DNA from: Trametes villosa
Taxonomy: Eukaryota; Basidiomycota; Agaricomycetes; Polyporales; Polyporaceae
Reading direction: 5' to 3'
Length of the DNA: 64,000 nt
Assembly: GCA_002964805.2 (NCBI GenBank)
Contig: PUDQ02000067.1
Span: forward strand, 372,001 to 436,000
The position numbers were made by a program, and so were the translations under genes. The notes below the pieces were generated by a model. The model ran no database searches. It saw only the letters and a list, made by a program, of their open reading frames with translations, and had not been told where the DNA came from. This document shows positions 1-12,659 of the stretch, piece by piece. The first letter of the stretch is position 1. Every line of letters begins with the position of its first letter.

Positions 1-2950
1 CCGTGCCGCTCATCGCGGATGCTCGTATACACGGCCATAGTCGACGAAGAGCAGCATGCCGGGCTGCGGGCATGGGCTCCGAGTCGGGAACGTGGGTGTT
101 CGACGCTGCCGCCGCCGCTGCCCGCGACGCTCGAAACGTTGGACGCCGTCCCGTGCGCGACAGGAAACCTTGGGGGGCGGGCATGGCACGCCCGAGGTCG
201 GTACAGCGCGTACGTCCTCCGATCACCACGCACGGCGCGTCTCGATCGACGACGCGGACGCTGCGCGCATCGCACGCGCCTCTTGGCGCTGTCTCCCTTG
301 GTGTTTCTCGACGCGAGCGTGTGGGCATGCCTGTGGGCGCCGATCGTGAGCCGACGACGAGGGCGGCAACCAGCCGTGCCCCCGAACGGCCCAGCTGCAG
401 GCCTGGAAGCGGACACGAGTTCTTACACAGAAACGATCTCGACGGGGAGTCGACGTCCTTGTCGGCCTCGTCGCCCGCCGAACTCGTCACCGGGTGCGTC
501 GCCCTCAGCCTCTGCACCCACCCTGCGCGACGCCAGGCGTCCACGCGAGATACGCAGTGTCGCGTCTATGCAACGGCCGGAAAGCGACAGGATCCGCCCG
601 CGCCGCGGGGAGCACACGAGGGCCGCGCATGCTCCCGCCGTACCGCACTACTCGCCATCGACGCGCGAAAGGAGCTGGCGGGCGATGCCTGGGCGGCCAT
701 CGAGCGCACGCGCGGACAGCGCCCCGGCGGTGCTCGTCTTGACGAACACCCTCACGCCCGAGGTGGCGGCCCGTGCCCTACACGCCAATCGTCGCCTGTC
801 GAAGGGCATCCTGGGACGCCGCAGCGCCTGAAAGACGTGTGCCGAGACGCAACGGTACGCGTGCGCATAGACACCAGCCGTCACATTCGGGTTGACGAGT
901 CAAGGCCCGCCTCGAGCGCGGCACATCCCGCGCGGCCGCGGCCACGTCGGACTCGCATGTCGCGGCGCTCGTCTCCACCGCCAACCGCGCACGATGTGCG
1001 CATATCCCTGCACCGGAGAAGGAGGCGCACTCGCTCCGTCCTCCGGCGGGAGGGCAGCCCGCATGCTTCCCCGTCGAGGGCACCCCCGATCTGTGCCGCC
1101 CCCGCACACGCACGGACCCATGGTGATCGCCAAGACTGTGGGCGGCCCCGGAGCGTGCTTGTCCACCTTCGGCCCACTGCATCGCGAGGCGGGCGGGAGG
1201 CGCTGTCGCACCGTAGCCCGCTTGTATCCGACGCGTGCACGGCACCCCGAAATTGGTGTTCGCCCCGGCTCGATTTGCGATGCCTCGGGGTGGTCACCCC
1301 CCTCCGGACACACGAGAACCGCACGCACCTGGGATAAACGGAGTCCGGACAATCGGTTCCCCCTTGCCGTACGTGGGCGTTCGGAGGTCGTCTCAATGGC
1401 GCCGCAGACAACATTACTGGCCAACGCAAGACCAGAAAGCCAGTAGCAGGCGGGCAGACAGCAGGTGAGAGCGGCAGCGGCGAAGACATCCAAGGCCGGA
1501 GTGCGATCGAAAACGTCCGAGTCCCGTACGTACGAGGCATAGACGAGCGACCCGATGGCGTTTGAGGGTGTGCGCGGCGCGGCGTGCGCGTCCGTCCATC
1601 ACATCGCGCGTACGCAGCGCCCGGAGGAGCCGTGCGAGCGCCGTATGCTCTGATGGCCCGTGCGTGACATTCCGAGAGCTGTGAGACGTTATAAGGAAGC
1701 TGCACGAGCGGAGGGGGCTCGGCATCACTCTCGACGCCGGGCTTACCTCTTCCACCATCGCCGGACCCAGTGTGCGGTTTCGGTGCGTGCTGGTGTCCTG
1801 CTAGCACTCGGCGTGCACTCTGAGTGGACGGACCGCACGGAGGAGCAGCGCGCGGTCTTTCCGGCTGGCCAGTCCGGGTGCAGGACGGGGCCTGTGGGTG
1901 TCTGGTAAGCAGCTAGCGGGCAAGTTCAGCGCAGTGCTCACCGTCGAATGAGCGTGCAGCAGGGCCAAGCAGGCCGGGGGCGTGCGCGAGTGCGGTTAGG
2001 CGGCGCATAGATGGAGGCGGGAGCGAGCCCCTCCGAGTGTGCAGAGCGCAAGCGGGCTGGCGCTGCGATTTGCGAGTCCAAGGGAGAGACTGCGAGTCCA
2101 AGGGAGAGACGGCAGGTCCGCGAGTGCGATGAGCGAGCGAGCACAAGAGCGGGCAGCGAGTCGAGCGGCCGGTTTTCAGCGGCGTTGGCGAGCAGCAGAG
2201 AGCGTCGGAGAGAGAGCGTCGTCAGGGGAGCGCAGACGAGAACGCAGTCAGAGAGCAGAAAACAGCCACATCCAGCAGCCCCGCGGCGTCGGTGTCAACG
2301 CGTGACGTCACGCGTCTGACAGGAGCGCGTCATGGGCGACGACGCCGAGCTCGATGTGGTAGCAGAACAAAGAGTGGCAGGTCCCGGCGAGAAGCAGGAA
2401 CGTGTGTCCTTACTGAGCGAGCAGGAACCGATGGCGAGGGAAGCCGCGTTCGGGTGGTTCTGCACAGTCGGCGACGCCGAGGAGTGTGCACGTTGTGAAA
2501 CAAGCGTTGCTCGACGCCCGAGACAGCGCTGAACCAGGTCCGTACCACGTGGCAGACTTGGTTACGCTCATTACTATTCCCGATAAGTAAGTCCCATTTG
2601 CTTCCGGTATCCGGGTGGTGTCGCGCAGGTTAGGCGTACTGCGGGAGCCAACCTGCGCCATTTAAGAATGCTGCGATTCCGGGATGCAGACCAGACATGA
2701 ATAAACCATCCTCAACGAGTGCGTACTATGGAAAGTGAGTGCGAGTGGTGGGATGCTGGGGCCTTGGGCGCCTCCTTTGGCAACTAGGATTTCCATCTGC
2801 CTCGGTCACAACATATATAAGTATCTGCTCGAGAGTGAAAGCGAGTGAAGCGGCTTTCTAGGGGCGCGGAACGTATGTCTGTAAAGTTCCGGGGCTCAAG
2901 ACATTACATGGGATGCCGAAGCAGCGTTCACGAACGCAAGCATCGCGACT
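1..2950. other. GC-rich stretch with no recognisable gene
   Basis: Long open frames occur on both strands, but they overlap each other in several frames, are rich in Arg, Ala and Pro, and show no domain or fungal-type splice structure. That is what GC-rich non-coding DNA produces. I see no telomeric repeat, tRNA or transposase motif. The only clear small-scale structure is a 20-bp direct duplication near 2071-2110. The stretch could be decayed mobile DNA or a long intergenic region; I cannot tell which. Confidence 0.6.
2071..2110. repeat. Perfect 20-bp tandem duplication
   Basis: Two identical adjacent copies of TGCGAGTCCAAGGGAGAGAC occupy 2071-2090 and 2091-2110. The perfect identity suggests a recent slippage event. 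Confidence 0.9.
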
Positions 2951-4174
2951 TCACAGGTTACCTACACGGTGCCCCTGGCTGCCAGGAGGATCAGAGAGCC
3001 CCAGGTCGCTCCGTTCATTCAGGAGGCGTCCTTCCATGCCTCCCTCGATCATCAGGACTTGGCCGGTGATATGCCCCGAGAGGGTCGAGGAGGACATGAC
3101 GACGACCTGGCCCGCAATATCCTCCGGGGTCGCCACTTTCTTCAGCGGCGTCCTACAGGACAGGGAGTCAGCCAGTGCCCCGCCTAGAGACATGAGTAAA
3201 GGCGACTTACGAAGCCAGTGCCCGGTAAACCACATTCGGGTCCTTGAGCGACTCCTCGGCCATGGGCGTCTTAACCCAACCTGCACCAGCCGGCGGTCAG
3301 GATTACGACATGCTCGCAGGAACTCGCGAAGGCGTACCTGGCGCAATGGCGTTAACCCGCCCCTTCGGCGCGATCTTCACAATCTCGTTCTTCAGGCTGA
3401 GGCACAGCCCATACATCATCGCTAGACACCCGGTGAGCACCCCACTACCGCCCCCGAGCCGCACGTCCCATCCAGCGCACTCACCGCTCTTCGTCGCCGA
3501 ATAGTCCGCATGGCCTGCCTCGCCATACTTGCCCGCCGTGCTCCCGATGAGCACAATCGCCGCCTTCTCCTTCCTGCCCTCCTCCGCGAACTCCAGCCCG
3601 CGCAGGAACTCGCGCGCGACCAGGAACGACGAGGTGAGGTTCGTGCGGAGCGTCGCCTCCCACTGCGCGAGCGACATCTGCGCGACCGGCACGTCGCGCG
3701 CCTCATAGTACGCGTGGTTCACGACCACGACCTGCACGGGCCCGAAACCGCTCTGCGCGTCCGCAGCGGCGGCGAAGAGCCGCTGCGTGTCGTCCTCGCG
3801 CGCGAGGTCCGCCTGCAGCGCGCGCAGGCGCGTCGCGCCGTGCTCGGTGAGCAGCGGCTCGAGCGGCGCCGACTTGGTGTTGTAGTGCGCAGTCACGCGC
3901 GCGCCGACCTCTGTGTTTCGGGTGCATCAGCTGTGTTCGACGGGTGGCAGGGAAGGTGCGGGGGTGCAAACGCAAACCGGGTGCCGGCTGCGGGCCATGG
4001 TGAAACAGGCACTGGAGGACTGGAAGTACTGACGGAGAAAGCTGCGCACGGTGGCAAGCCCGATACCGCCGCTCGCCCCTGAGCCGCGAACGAGTGTCAG
4101 AAGGTGTTGCATGTCATGCATTCTGAGAACTCACCTGTAACGAGAACATGGACGTCTTTGAGGCCGAAATCCAT
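2951..4174 (-). CDS. Short-chain dehydrogenase/reductase (SDR)
   Basis: An NAD(P)-dependent oxidoreductase of the classical SDR family; substrate not deducible. Proposed exons on the minus strand are 4174-4135, 4079-4013 (3' end tentative), 3910-3485, 3421-3338, 3280-3211 and 3152-2951. Exon 1 starts MDFGLKDVHVLVTG and joins exon 2 to form the nucleotide-binding TGASGGIG. Further on come the structural Asn (VVNHAY), the catalytic Ser (LIGSTAGKYG) and YSATK with catalytic Tyr and Lys, then NAIAPGWV and a C-terminal SGHITGQVLMIEGG. Introns of 57-63 nt with GT-AG ends restore the conserved motifs exactly at 3422-3484, 3281-3337 and 3153-3210. The exon 2 to exon 3 junction is the uncertain one: an A|gtgcct donor gives frame but adds a few extra residues before GARVTAHYN. 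The nearest family relatives are FabG-like fungal reductases. Confidence 0.85.
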
Positions 4175-5088
4175 TGTTTCTGCAACTGTGTGGACTGCTT
4201 TGATCTTCTGTTCACCGGAGCGTCGAGCACGAGCTCGTACTACGTCGTCTGCGTCGAGATGGACGACGAGACGATCTCATCGATGAAGCTCTGAAGCTTA
4301 CGTGGGATGCCCCACACGGATCGAGTCACACGCCAGCAATAGGCAACTGAATACGCACGGTGCGATATATATTCGCCGAATCGCAACCTAAAAGCAAGTG
4401 CAGGGGTACTCGTGAGTGATAGCGCGACATCATACAAGCGGAGAACTGAACCTGATGTATACATGAAATGCTGGCTTGAGCTGACTGTTCAGGAGTGCGG
4501 CCTTGCTGCGTATAATACATTGCGTGCACACTGGAGACGGAGCACGGGCAAGCGGGGATGTGTACGGACGCATAAATATTGGATAGGTATCACAGTGCGT
4601 GTAGATGCGGGGGTGCAATACGAATAACAGTATGTGGCGCCGGACCGAGGCGGGGCATGTGCATGAACAGCCGGTACAGGGCGCTCTATGCGGTCGCGGC
4701 GAGGGGAAGCGTGAATGCGACGTCGTGGATCGTGAGGGTCGTAAAGCGCGTCTTCGGTGGGGAGAGCAAGACAAGAGGAGGGTCCGGGATATGAGATACG
4801 AGGAGATGCTGATGATACAACGATCCGAGCGGGTGACTAGCGATGAACGGTGCGACGACGGGGATGTGCTTGAACGTGTGGGGTATCGGGGTCCAATGCG
4901 ACAAGATGTGATGGGATGGACTGGGATGAGGATGCAAGAGATGGAAGTGTATGCGATGTCCAGATATGCCTGACTTGAGATAAGATGCAGAGGTGAGATG
5001 GACGTCCGTCATAGAGGGCGGCGTCGATGCTGCGGGGTCGCGCTGGCTGCCAGACGCGAGCGAGGGAAGAGCGCCGCTCAGCGTGCTC
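4175..5088. other. Intergenic region, no gene seen
   Basis: Only short overlapping open frames with no recognisable motifs. It separates the 5' end of the SDR gene from the 3' end of the OTU gene and should hold the SDR promoter. The G- and A-rich plus strand at about 4640-5000 looks non-coding. Confidence 0.6.
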
Positions 5089-6808
5089 TCATATCTTCAG
5101 CTCCCTGAATCCACGGACGTCCACGCGCCCTGTCCCGTTCTTACGCCACTCGGCGTTCGCGTCCTGGTCCTCCTCGGACGTCTCCTCCCCTGTCGCCTTG
5201 CCCGTCGTCTTCTGGAACTTGCCTCCAGGAATGACGATCTTGCCGGCGCTCCGTGTCCGTGCCCCGGTGCTTGCCACCGCAGCAACCCTAGGCCTGGGAA
5301 GCCCGAGCTTCTTGCGCTGACGACGGGTAAGCGGCTTCTCCACAGGAGGATCCGGAGGTGGCGGAGTTGCTGCGGGGGAGGGGGACAGTGACGATAGCGA
5401 GCTGACAGACTCCGCTGAGGAGCCTGACGCGGACAGATCGGGGGTGTCCATGTCGTCAGTGTCCATGTTCAGGTCCTTGCCCGCGAGAGCCGAAAGCGTC
5501 GACTCGGTGTTCAGGGTAGAGGCCGGACGTGTTGAGCTTTTGGCTCGCTTGGCCGCGCTCTGGGAGCTCTCAGAAGTTGCTTGAGACGAAGCGGATGATT
5601 CGTCAAAAGTTCGTTTGGGCGACCGGTAGGAGTGCGGCTCCAGCGACGCGAGTGCAGGGAAGGCAGATGCCTGCGATGAGGGCGCAGAGGACGGTGGTGG
5701 AGAGGGGGAAGTGGAAGGGGGGAGGGGGATGTGCGAAGGCGTAGGCGGTAGAGCGTCTTCATCTGCTGTAGCTAAAGCAGGCACCGCTGCCTTCTTCGCA
5801 TCCCGTGGCTTGGTCGGCTTTGCCTTCGTCTTCGACACAGGCTTCTTCTTCGATGGCGGAGGAGAAGCCGCTTCATCATCCGGGGCAGGCATCTCAGAAA
5901 CGTTTGGCAGGCCGGTGTGCGGCCCTCGCAGGTTCCTGATTGACGAGAAATGCTCCCAGTCATGATAGCTGTAGCTAAGTCAGCTTCCAAGCGAGAAGGA
6001 GACGAAACATGAGACGTACGCAACATATACCGTCCCCTGAGATGTTATGACATCCCCGGCATCCCATGTATGCTTGTCGGACGCCGAGCGGAGACGATCC
6101 CGTCTTTGCCGACGCTTCTCGCGGCTGTCTAGCGCCGTGTCGTCTGCAGCCGTCGAAGACTCTGCCTCGGCGGGCTCGTCTGCAGGGTCCCCACCAGCGT
6201 CCCACTCGATCACATACACCAGACCGGGCTGGATGACCTTCACGTTCCGCTTCGTCATGTGGGCGAACGCGGACAGCTCAAGGTGGCCGCCGTACGTCGC
6301 TGCCATATTTCTGAATATGCTGTGCTACGGCAGGCATTTGGAGTGACATACCCTGTTGGCGCATACAGGAGAGATGGTGTTCGAGCCCGCGTTCGTCTTC
6401 GACGAAGGGGGCGTAGCGCTCTTTGTGCGCCTCGATCCAGGCGCATATGTCTTGTCTGAGCTTGAGGTGGTATGACGGCGTGCCGTACAGCTGGTCGGAA
6501 AGCGCCCTGAAGAGGCAGTTCCCGTCACCGATCGTGTGTGCCGCATACAGCCCGAGCTGGCGGAGCTGCGAGTCCAGCATCTGGCTGTTCTCCTCAGGGT
6601 TGGTCGCAATGGGCTTAGGCGCAGGATCGAGTTCAACATGCGGCAGCAATACGATAACGATCTAGCTGCTCACCTTGCCCCTGCTCCTCGTCGTACGCGA
6701 CCGCACTGGCAGACGACGCTATGCGGTCAGTCACCGTAGGACGATGGCCCACACGACAGACTCACTCTGCGGGGCCTGACGAGCGTGCTTTCGCTTCGGG
6801 GGACCCAT
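5089..6808 (-). CDS. OTU-domain cysteine protease (OTUD3-like deubiquitinase)
   Basis: A predicted deubiquitinase. Start ATG at 6808 (MGPPKRKHARQAPQ), followed by small spliced exons and then MLDSQLRQLGL. The OTU core shows the catalytic Cys block IGDGNCLFRALSDQLYG and then CMRQQ joined by splicing to ATYGGHLELSAFAHMTKRNV. The His block YHDWEHFSSIRNL is assembled across an intron with a gtacgt donor. The roughly 250-residue C-terminal half (5892-5089) is low-complexity, rich in Ser, Pro and Lys, with acidic patches and a basic TRRQRKKLGLPRPR stretch that could be a nuclear signal. Order and spacing of the Cys and His boxes match OTUD3-type proteins, and the charged tail is common in fungal members. 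Small exon boundaries near the N-terminus were chosen because they keep frame; an alternative second exon gives a different 10-15 residue segment. Confidence 0.88.
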
Positions 6809-7691
6809 AGGTGAGAATGCTGTTCGTGTTCGGGGATGTCGACGGTGGGGTCGAGGTGGTTGAAAACCAACCGGCAAAGCGGTGTTCCGGGGTCTCGACT
6901 CCAGGGGACTTCGGACACCGGTAGGACAACGTGGCTCCGGTGGCTTTGATGGCTGTACCTCAGGCAGGCCTGCTGCTACCCTCGAGGTTTAAATATGCGG
7001 GTAGAGCTGCAGTGTTGGCGTGAAGAAACTGGTACAGCACGGGTCGGTGCAAGAGTCTGAGAGAACAAGGTGTATGCGCTTCAGCTGGAGAGGGGAGCGG
7101 AATCATTGATCGGGGAGGGACAGCAATTCCGAGCGGAGCTGTTTCCGTAGGCGATCATTTCGAGCGCCGACTCTGCCCGACTGGTCAGCTTCCGATGCCG
7201 AGCGGCCCGGGCGACTCGGGGAGCGGCGGCGCGCGCCGGGGCAGCGGCGGGCCCTGGCGGGCTGCGGTCTACGACGTACGTCGCTCAACGTCGGACACGA
7301 CGTCCACAACATCGCGCTGCACGACGTGCGCGAGCTTGTGAGCTTCGCAGACAGCATCTTCCTATAGCCAACGAGCCTGATATCGTCCAGTCACCCTCTG
7401 CCGTTCTCACGGCGGTGCGTCCAGCCTGCGGATCGCACTCCTGTGGCTGCGTGGGGCCATTCCTCCCAGGCCCATCCATCTCGACGTTGACGACGCCGTC
7501 CGCCCCGCTGCCTGCCCCGCAGTTGCTTCTGAACTCAGACGGCCACCTCGCTATTGATCCCTGCGCAATCCGCAGCATCGCGGACCTAGCTCGACGGTAG
7601 AAACACAGATCTTTCCGTCGCAATCGGTCACAAGTAGCGTCGCCTCGCGTCCCAAATACCCGCTCGCCTGCTGTATTTCTAGCTCTCAGCC
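6809..7691. other. Intergenic region with a weak coding-like fragment
   Basis: No gene recognised. At about 7255-7367 (+) one frame reads SLNVGHDVHNIALHDVRELV and ends at a TAG after SFADSIFL. This looks more protein-like than its surroundings and could be the remnant of a lost exon, but nothing upstream joins to it convincingly. The region lies between two divergent genes (OTU minus, F-box-like plus) and must hold both promoters. Confidence 0.45.
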
Positions 7692-8962
7692 ATGGTGATC
7701 CTCGACGAGAAGACGATGTATCCCCCGCCCCCTCCCTATGTCCTCCCGGGCCCCGTCAGCCCACCGCCGTTTCCCTCCCAGAGCCGACCTCCCCCGACCC
7801 TCGTCACGCTGCCCCCACACCTCCTGCTGCGGATCGTATACGAGACCTTCCCACCGGGCAAAGTGCAGCAACAGCGCAAGATATTGTACTGGCTGACGAT
7901 GGGCTTGCGGCTGGTCAACCGGGCACTTTACATCGGTGAGTCTAGCATGTGGAAAGTTATCGGGCCCTGAGTTCGTTGTCCATCACGTCGAGAGCTGTGA
8001 TGCCTTCGTTCCATCTCTCCCGTTTCTGCCCAAGATTGAGTTGCGGCTGGTTGCTCCTGCACGGCAACAGACCCGCATACCCGCGGGCTAAGCCAATTCT
8101 TCCGTATGCTGCCCCGAACTGTCGCAGCCGTATGCGTATACCCGTGCTACTACCCGCTCGTATCCTGTGTTGGCCTCTTCTGTACGTACCACACCGTAGC
8201 AGAGGCGAATACAGAGATACCCTCCATGTATCCAGTGCGCTCGAGAGCTGTGTGCGTCTTCACGTAGGTCTTCATCCGATGCTGACTCCCCGCACAGCAT
8301 GTATGCACGTCCTGCGCTCCACCTACCTCCCCGCCTACGCCTCCCTCATCCGCCCGCCCTACACCTCCGACCCGTTCCCCCTCTCGCTCCCCGACAGCCC
8401 CTTCGCCGCATACGCCTCCTCATCCTCCCCGCTATCGTCAGCTCTCCTCCCGATGCAGTCGATGCAGCGCGAGACGCGCGTCCTCGATCTCTACATCGCA
8501 CTCAAGGTGCGCGAGGACGTATGGGCGGACGACTCCGAGCTGCACCTCGAGCGCGAGGAGAGCTTCAAGGACCTCTTCGACCTTATGCAGCCCCGCGCAC
8601 GGCTCGAGGACCTCATCCGCGCATATGGCCGCCGTGACGGCGTCATCTCCGTCCTCTCCTCGTCCGGCACCACACCACTCGTCTCGTCGCCATGCCCATC
8701 GAAGAAGGGCGCAAACGGAGCAGGAGAATCGTCGAGCCGCTCGAAGGGAGTCAGCCGTACGAACCAAGCTCTCCCCTTCCACGCTCTCTCCGTATCATAC
8801 TCCCCGCGAGCCGTCGGGGTGGTACTCCTGTCAAGCCAGCGGAAGAAGACGATCGTCCAGGTCCCGCGCACGCGGGAGGAGACGCTGGAGGACTCGGCGC
8901 GGAAGCTCGTGCGGGAGCTCAGGGGCTGGATAGCGGCGAATCCCAACCACGGCGTGCGTTGA
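7692..8962 (+). CDS. F-box-like conserved fungal protein
   Basis: Two-exon gene. Exon 1 is 7692-7935 and starts MVILDEKTMYPPPPPY, a Pro-rich leader. It leads into LPPHLLLRIVYETFPPG and LVNRALYI, which has the LP..LL..I...F spacing of a degenerate F-box-like helix bundle. Exon 2 is 8298-8962: ACMHVLRSTYLPAYASLIRP, a Ser-rich stretch, VLDLYIALKVREDVWADDSEL, then a basic C-terminus ending at TGA. The intron 7936-8297 (gtgagt...cacag) restores frame through a split Ala codon. At 362 nt it is long for this genome, so an extra small exon inside it is possible. I do not recognise a named family; the F-box-like reading rests on hydrophobic spacing only. Confidence 0.6.
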
Positions 8963-9495
8963 TCCCGTTGATATCACCTCCGCCGTGCCCCGTCTTGGGG
9001 GCTTATTGATTGATATACATATCTTACTGTACGTACTACCGACTCGATCTGCGGCATGGAACCTCTGTATCACTTTGTACACCGTACCTGTACACGTACT
9101 CGGACACATACCCTTTCTATCGACTTAGCTCATGCCACGCGAGCTCCAGCGTGATTGGGTCGATTGTCGTGCCCCCCACTCATGGTAATCATATCGGCAT
9201 ACGCCAACGGGGTGTTTTTGTCAAGAACTACATGTACATAAACTACAACGCCCAATCGAAAGGCAGGTATGGAGGATATCACAGAAGTAGAAAACATGGG
9301 GGCATGCAAACATAAACGGCGGTAGACTGTGTCAGCGTATGATAACTGAGAGTACCAGTCTGGTATCGCATAGCGTGTACCGTGCACCGTAGTCCAGACG
9401 GAATGCGAACCGACCCGAAGCACCCACCCTCTAAGCAGAAAGACGTCTAAAGAAGCGGCAGCGGCGGGACTCGGGAGCCCGCGCGCGTGCGTGCT
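8963..9495. other. Intergenic region, convergent gene ends
   Basis: AT-richer than its surroundings, with runs such as tgtacgtacta and tacatgtacataaactac. It probably carries the 3' UTRs of the converging genes on either side. No coding signal seen. Confidence 0.6.
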
Positions 9496-10060
9496 TCACA
9501 CCCAGGACCCGTGGATGAGCGCATCCCACGCGCTCTTCGACTGCAGCGTGCCGATGAAGTTCGCGCGCCCCCCGGGCGTCGAGCTCCCGGACACGCCCCC
9601 CGCGACCGGCAGCCTCCCGTTCAGCGCGTCGGGCGCGCGCGGGTGGGCGTCGTCCAGCGCGTGCACGGCGCCGGGCTCGAGCGCCGGCTGGGGGTGCGCG
9701 TGCGGCACGGGGGAGGCCGTGGGTGAGGGATGTACCGAGCCGTGGGAGCTGGACGAGGAGAGCGAGCTCGCGAGGGGGATGGCGGAGTGCGGGCAGTGCA
9801 GCGCGGGGCTGGCGGTGCCCGAGGTCGCTGAGGATGAGGACCGGGCTGGGAGGGGACGTTTCTGCGTGCGGCGTTAAGGCTCGCTCTCAGAGCGTATATG
9901 GCACAAAGGGCGCATGCGCATCGCAGCACGGATGAGGGGGAGGTGGCGAGGGTTCGAGCCAACATGTCATGCTATACTCACTGGTGAGAGGATGGAGCCA
10001 AGCGCGAGCCTGAGGCTGTGGACGTGGGCCTCGTCGCGGTGGTGGTCGTCATGAGCCGGC
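9496..10060 (-). CDS. Small Ser/Pro/His-rich hypothetical protein
   Basis: Minus-strand frame running from a splice acceptor at 9862/9861 to a TGA at 9496. It reads KRPLPARSSSSATSG, then a Ser-rich and His-rich linker, and ends NFIGTLQSKSAWDALIHGSW plus V. The compact C-terminal block after a disordered linker looks like a conserved short motif. A 120-nt intron (9862-9981, gtgagt...cgcag) joins in phase to an upstream exon (9982-10060) reading HVHSLRLALGSILSP. The start codon is not resolved; a further 5' exon before 10060 is likely. Product unknown. The opposite-strand frame over the same bases is taken to be a shadow. Confidence 0.5.
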
Positions 10061-10645
10061 TGTAGTCAATTTTCGTGTCAGCATATCCTTTCAGTGAGTG
10101 GGGGCGACGCCGCCAACCATGATGATCGTGCGTCTAGGTCTAGTTCAGGGTGTGCAGTTCCGTGCGGCAACAGATCTAGTCTGAGGCGAGAGACCTGAGG
10201 CCGGGAGTGCAGCGGCCGTCGAGAGGGGTGGTGGTGGTGGTTGGATGCAAGATGGGTGGGAGTGCGTCGGTGGCACGCTGTTTATATCAGCGAGCCCCAC
10301 GGGCCTGCGCTGCTGCAGTCAGCTGGGAGGACCCGGGTCGCGTCAACAGGTGCAGACAAGCGGCAAGTGGCCACGGGACGGCCCAATCTCTGGGGAAATG
10401 CGGGGTAATCGATCGTTTCCCACACCCCCTCTCTAGCCGAAACCGACACTCAGGGACGCTCCTGGACGCGCTCGTCCGCCGCTGTATACAGTCCTCGTAC
10501 CGAGGAAACCTTTCGGAGCAGTCAGGAAGGAGCACACGGGAGACGACGATCCAACTCACCCGTCTATTGGGTGCTTTTGCACTTCTACTACTGTACATAC
10601 CGCATGACTTCGTCTCTATACCTTTCCATCGCACTCCTCCCCACC
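10061..10645. other. Intergenic region, no gene seen
   Basis: A plus-strand open frame of about 200 codons covers most of this stretch but has no recognisable motif and no plausible splicing. It lies between the 5' end of the small minus-strand gene and the 3' end of ADE13. Confidence 0.55.
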
Positions 10646-12659
10646 TTACACGTTCAGCTCCGCCTTACCAGCCTTGCCAAGGGCAGCCTGCAGCTCGTTG
10701 TCGGAGAGCGCAGGACGCACCCAGTCTGCGAGGAACTTGTCAACCTGCTGCGGCGCACGCCCGACAAAGCTCTTGGGGTCGAGCAGCGTATCAAGCTGGC
10801 TCTTGATAGGGTCGAAGTACGGGTCCGCGCGGACACGCTCGATCAGGTCGTTCTCGAGCCCAAGATGCTTGACCTGGTGCCCAGCCTCGTGCGACAAGAC
10901 CTGTGAGCAGACACGCTGTCAGCCAGGTATCCTCCGTCGAAAGAACGGGTAAATGACGTACTCGGATCTTCTCGTGTGCCTCTTGGCGATCCCCGCCGGC
11001 CTTCACGATGGCCATGATGATGTTCTCCGTGGCCATGAAGGGCAGCTCCTGCGCGATGCGGCGCGCGATGACCTTCGGGTACACGACGAGGCCCTCGGAC
11101 ACGTTCTGCAGTGTCGTGAGCACGATGTCCGCGGTGAGGAACGCCTCGGGGAGCGTTATGCGGCGGTTCGCGCTGTCGTCAAGCGTACGCTCGAACCACT
11201 GAACGCTCGCGGTGCCCAGGGCGTTTTGCTGGATCGTCATCAAGTGCCGTGAAAGACTGCAGATGCGCTCGGAGCGCATCGGGTTCCGCTTGTACGCCAT
11301 CGCAGAGGAGCCGATCTGCGTCGACTCAAAGGGCTCCTCGACTTCCTGCGCGTAGAATGAAATATTCAGTTACTGTGGCGTCTGGGAGGGGAGAATCAAA
11401 CCTTGAGATTGGCGAGCAGCCGCAGGTCAGTCGCGAGCTTGTGGGCTGTGGCGCCGAAGCTCGCTAGCGGCGCAAGAACGTCGACATCGATTTTGCGGGA
11501 GTAGGTCTGGGAGGAGACTGGGTAGGCGTAGCCGAACCCAGACAGCTCGGTGACACGGCGGTCGAGCTCTTCAACCTGACAGCATGTCGTAAGAGTCTAG
11601 CCACGGCAGAGGGACGGCGCGCAAACCTTGTCATGGTCACTATCGAACAGGGTGAGGAAGCTGGCCTGGGTGCCTGTGGTGCCCTTGACACCCCGGAAGC
11701 CGAGGTCGTCGCGCGCACGCTTGATGTTGCGCAGGTCCCACAGGAGCTCCTGTAAACCCGATACGGATGGTCAGGGCGCATACAGCCACAGAATTACATG
11801 TTGCTATACCTGAATCCACAGCGTCGCGCGCTTTCCGACCGTGGTCAGTTGCGCGGGCTGGAAGTGCGTGAACCCCAGGGTGGGGAGGTCGCGGTACTGC
11901 TCGGCGAACTTCGCGAACCGGTCGATCACGATGGCGAGTTTCGCCAGTAGCAGGGTGAGTGCCTCGCGGATGAAGATGAGGTCCGCGTTGCTGGAGGCAC
12001 GTTAAGAGTTCTGCGAAGGGAAGGAGAGAACGTTTGTGCTCACTCAGTCACGTAGCAGGAGGTTGCACCCAAATGGATGATACCCGCGGCAGCAGGAGCG
12101 ACTTGACCGAAGGTGTGGACATGCGCCATCACGTCGTGGCGCCTCTTCTTCTCCTCCACGGCGGCGATCTCGAATTGCTCCGGGTTCAGATGCTATTGAA
12201 GACGTCAGTACCTTCGTGATTTTCTGTCATATTGCACAAAATCCAGGCGAACGCCGCGAGCGTAGCGCCCAGATCGCAGTGTCGCTTTCGCCTCACTTGC
12301 GGGCGGCATTGCAAAGGTACAGGCACTGCGCATCCAATTCCCTGGACGTAGGGAGATGGACGTACGAGGTTCGCCTTCATCTGCTCGACAGCCTCGTCCG
12401 AGATGGGGAGGCCCAGCTCCTTCTCCGCGATCGCGAGGTTCAGCCACAGCTTGCGCCACGTATGGAACCGGTTCTATGCAGACGTCTAAGTTCCCTAGAA
12501 GCTCGAACAGAGTTTTGACGAGCGCGTACAGCCGGCGAGAAGAGGTGGGCCATTTCCTTGCTTGCATAGCGGCTGCAGCGGCGTCAGAGTCACGCCTCTG
12601 AGAGAAGCGCAGGATATCGACCTTGAGAGCGGCGTTTGGTACGTGTCGAAGGCCTCCAT
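10646..12659 (-). CDS. ADE13: Adenylosuccinate lyase
   Basis: Purine biosynthesis enzyme of the fumarase/aspartase superfamily. It cleaves SAICAR to AICAR and adenylosuccinate to AMP. Start ATG at 12659: [12 protein letters not shown] joins by splicing to [15 protein letters not shown] and then [20 protein letters not shown]. The next exons give [15 protein letters not shown] and [12 protein letters not shown], then [20 protein letters not shown], which carries a conserved catalytic His region. The superfamily signature is [10 protein letters not shown] (around 11284-11320), with the flexible catalytic Ser loop. The C-terminal domain ends [10 protein letters not shown] at TGA 10646. At least six short introns are needed, all with GT-AG ends. 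Length and motif order agree with the full eukaryotic enzyme, so it looks intact. Confidence 0.96.

Noticed and set aside
3..1337. 444-codon open frame at the left edge
   Set aside because: Arg/Ala/Pro-rich, overlapped by equally long frames on both strands, no motif or codon pattern; typical of GC-rich non-coding DNA.
4145..4285. Small plus-strand frame of 47 codons opposite the SDR first exon
   Set aside because: Lies antisense to a well-supported exon; nothing else supports it.
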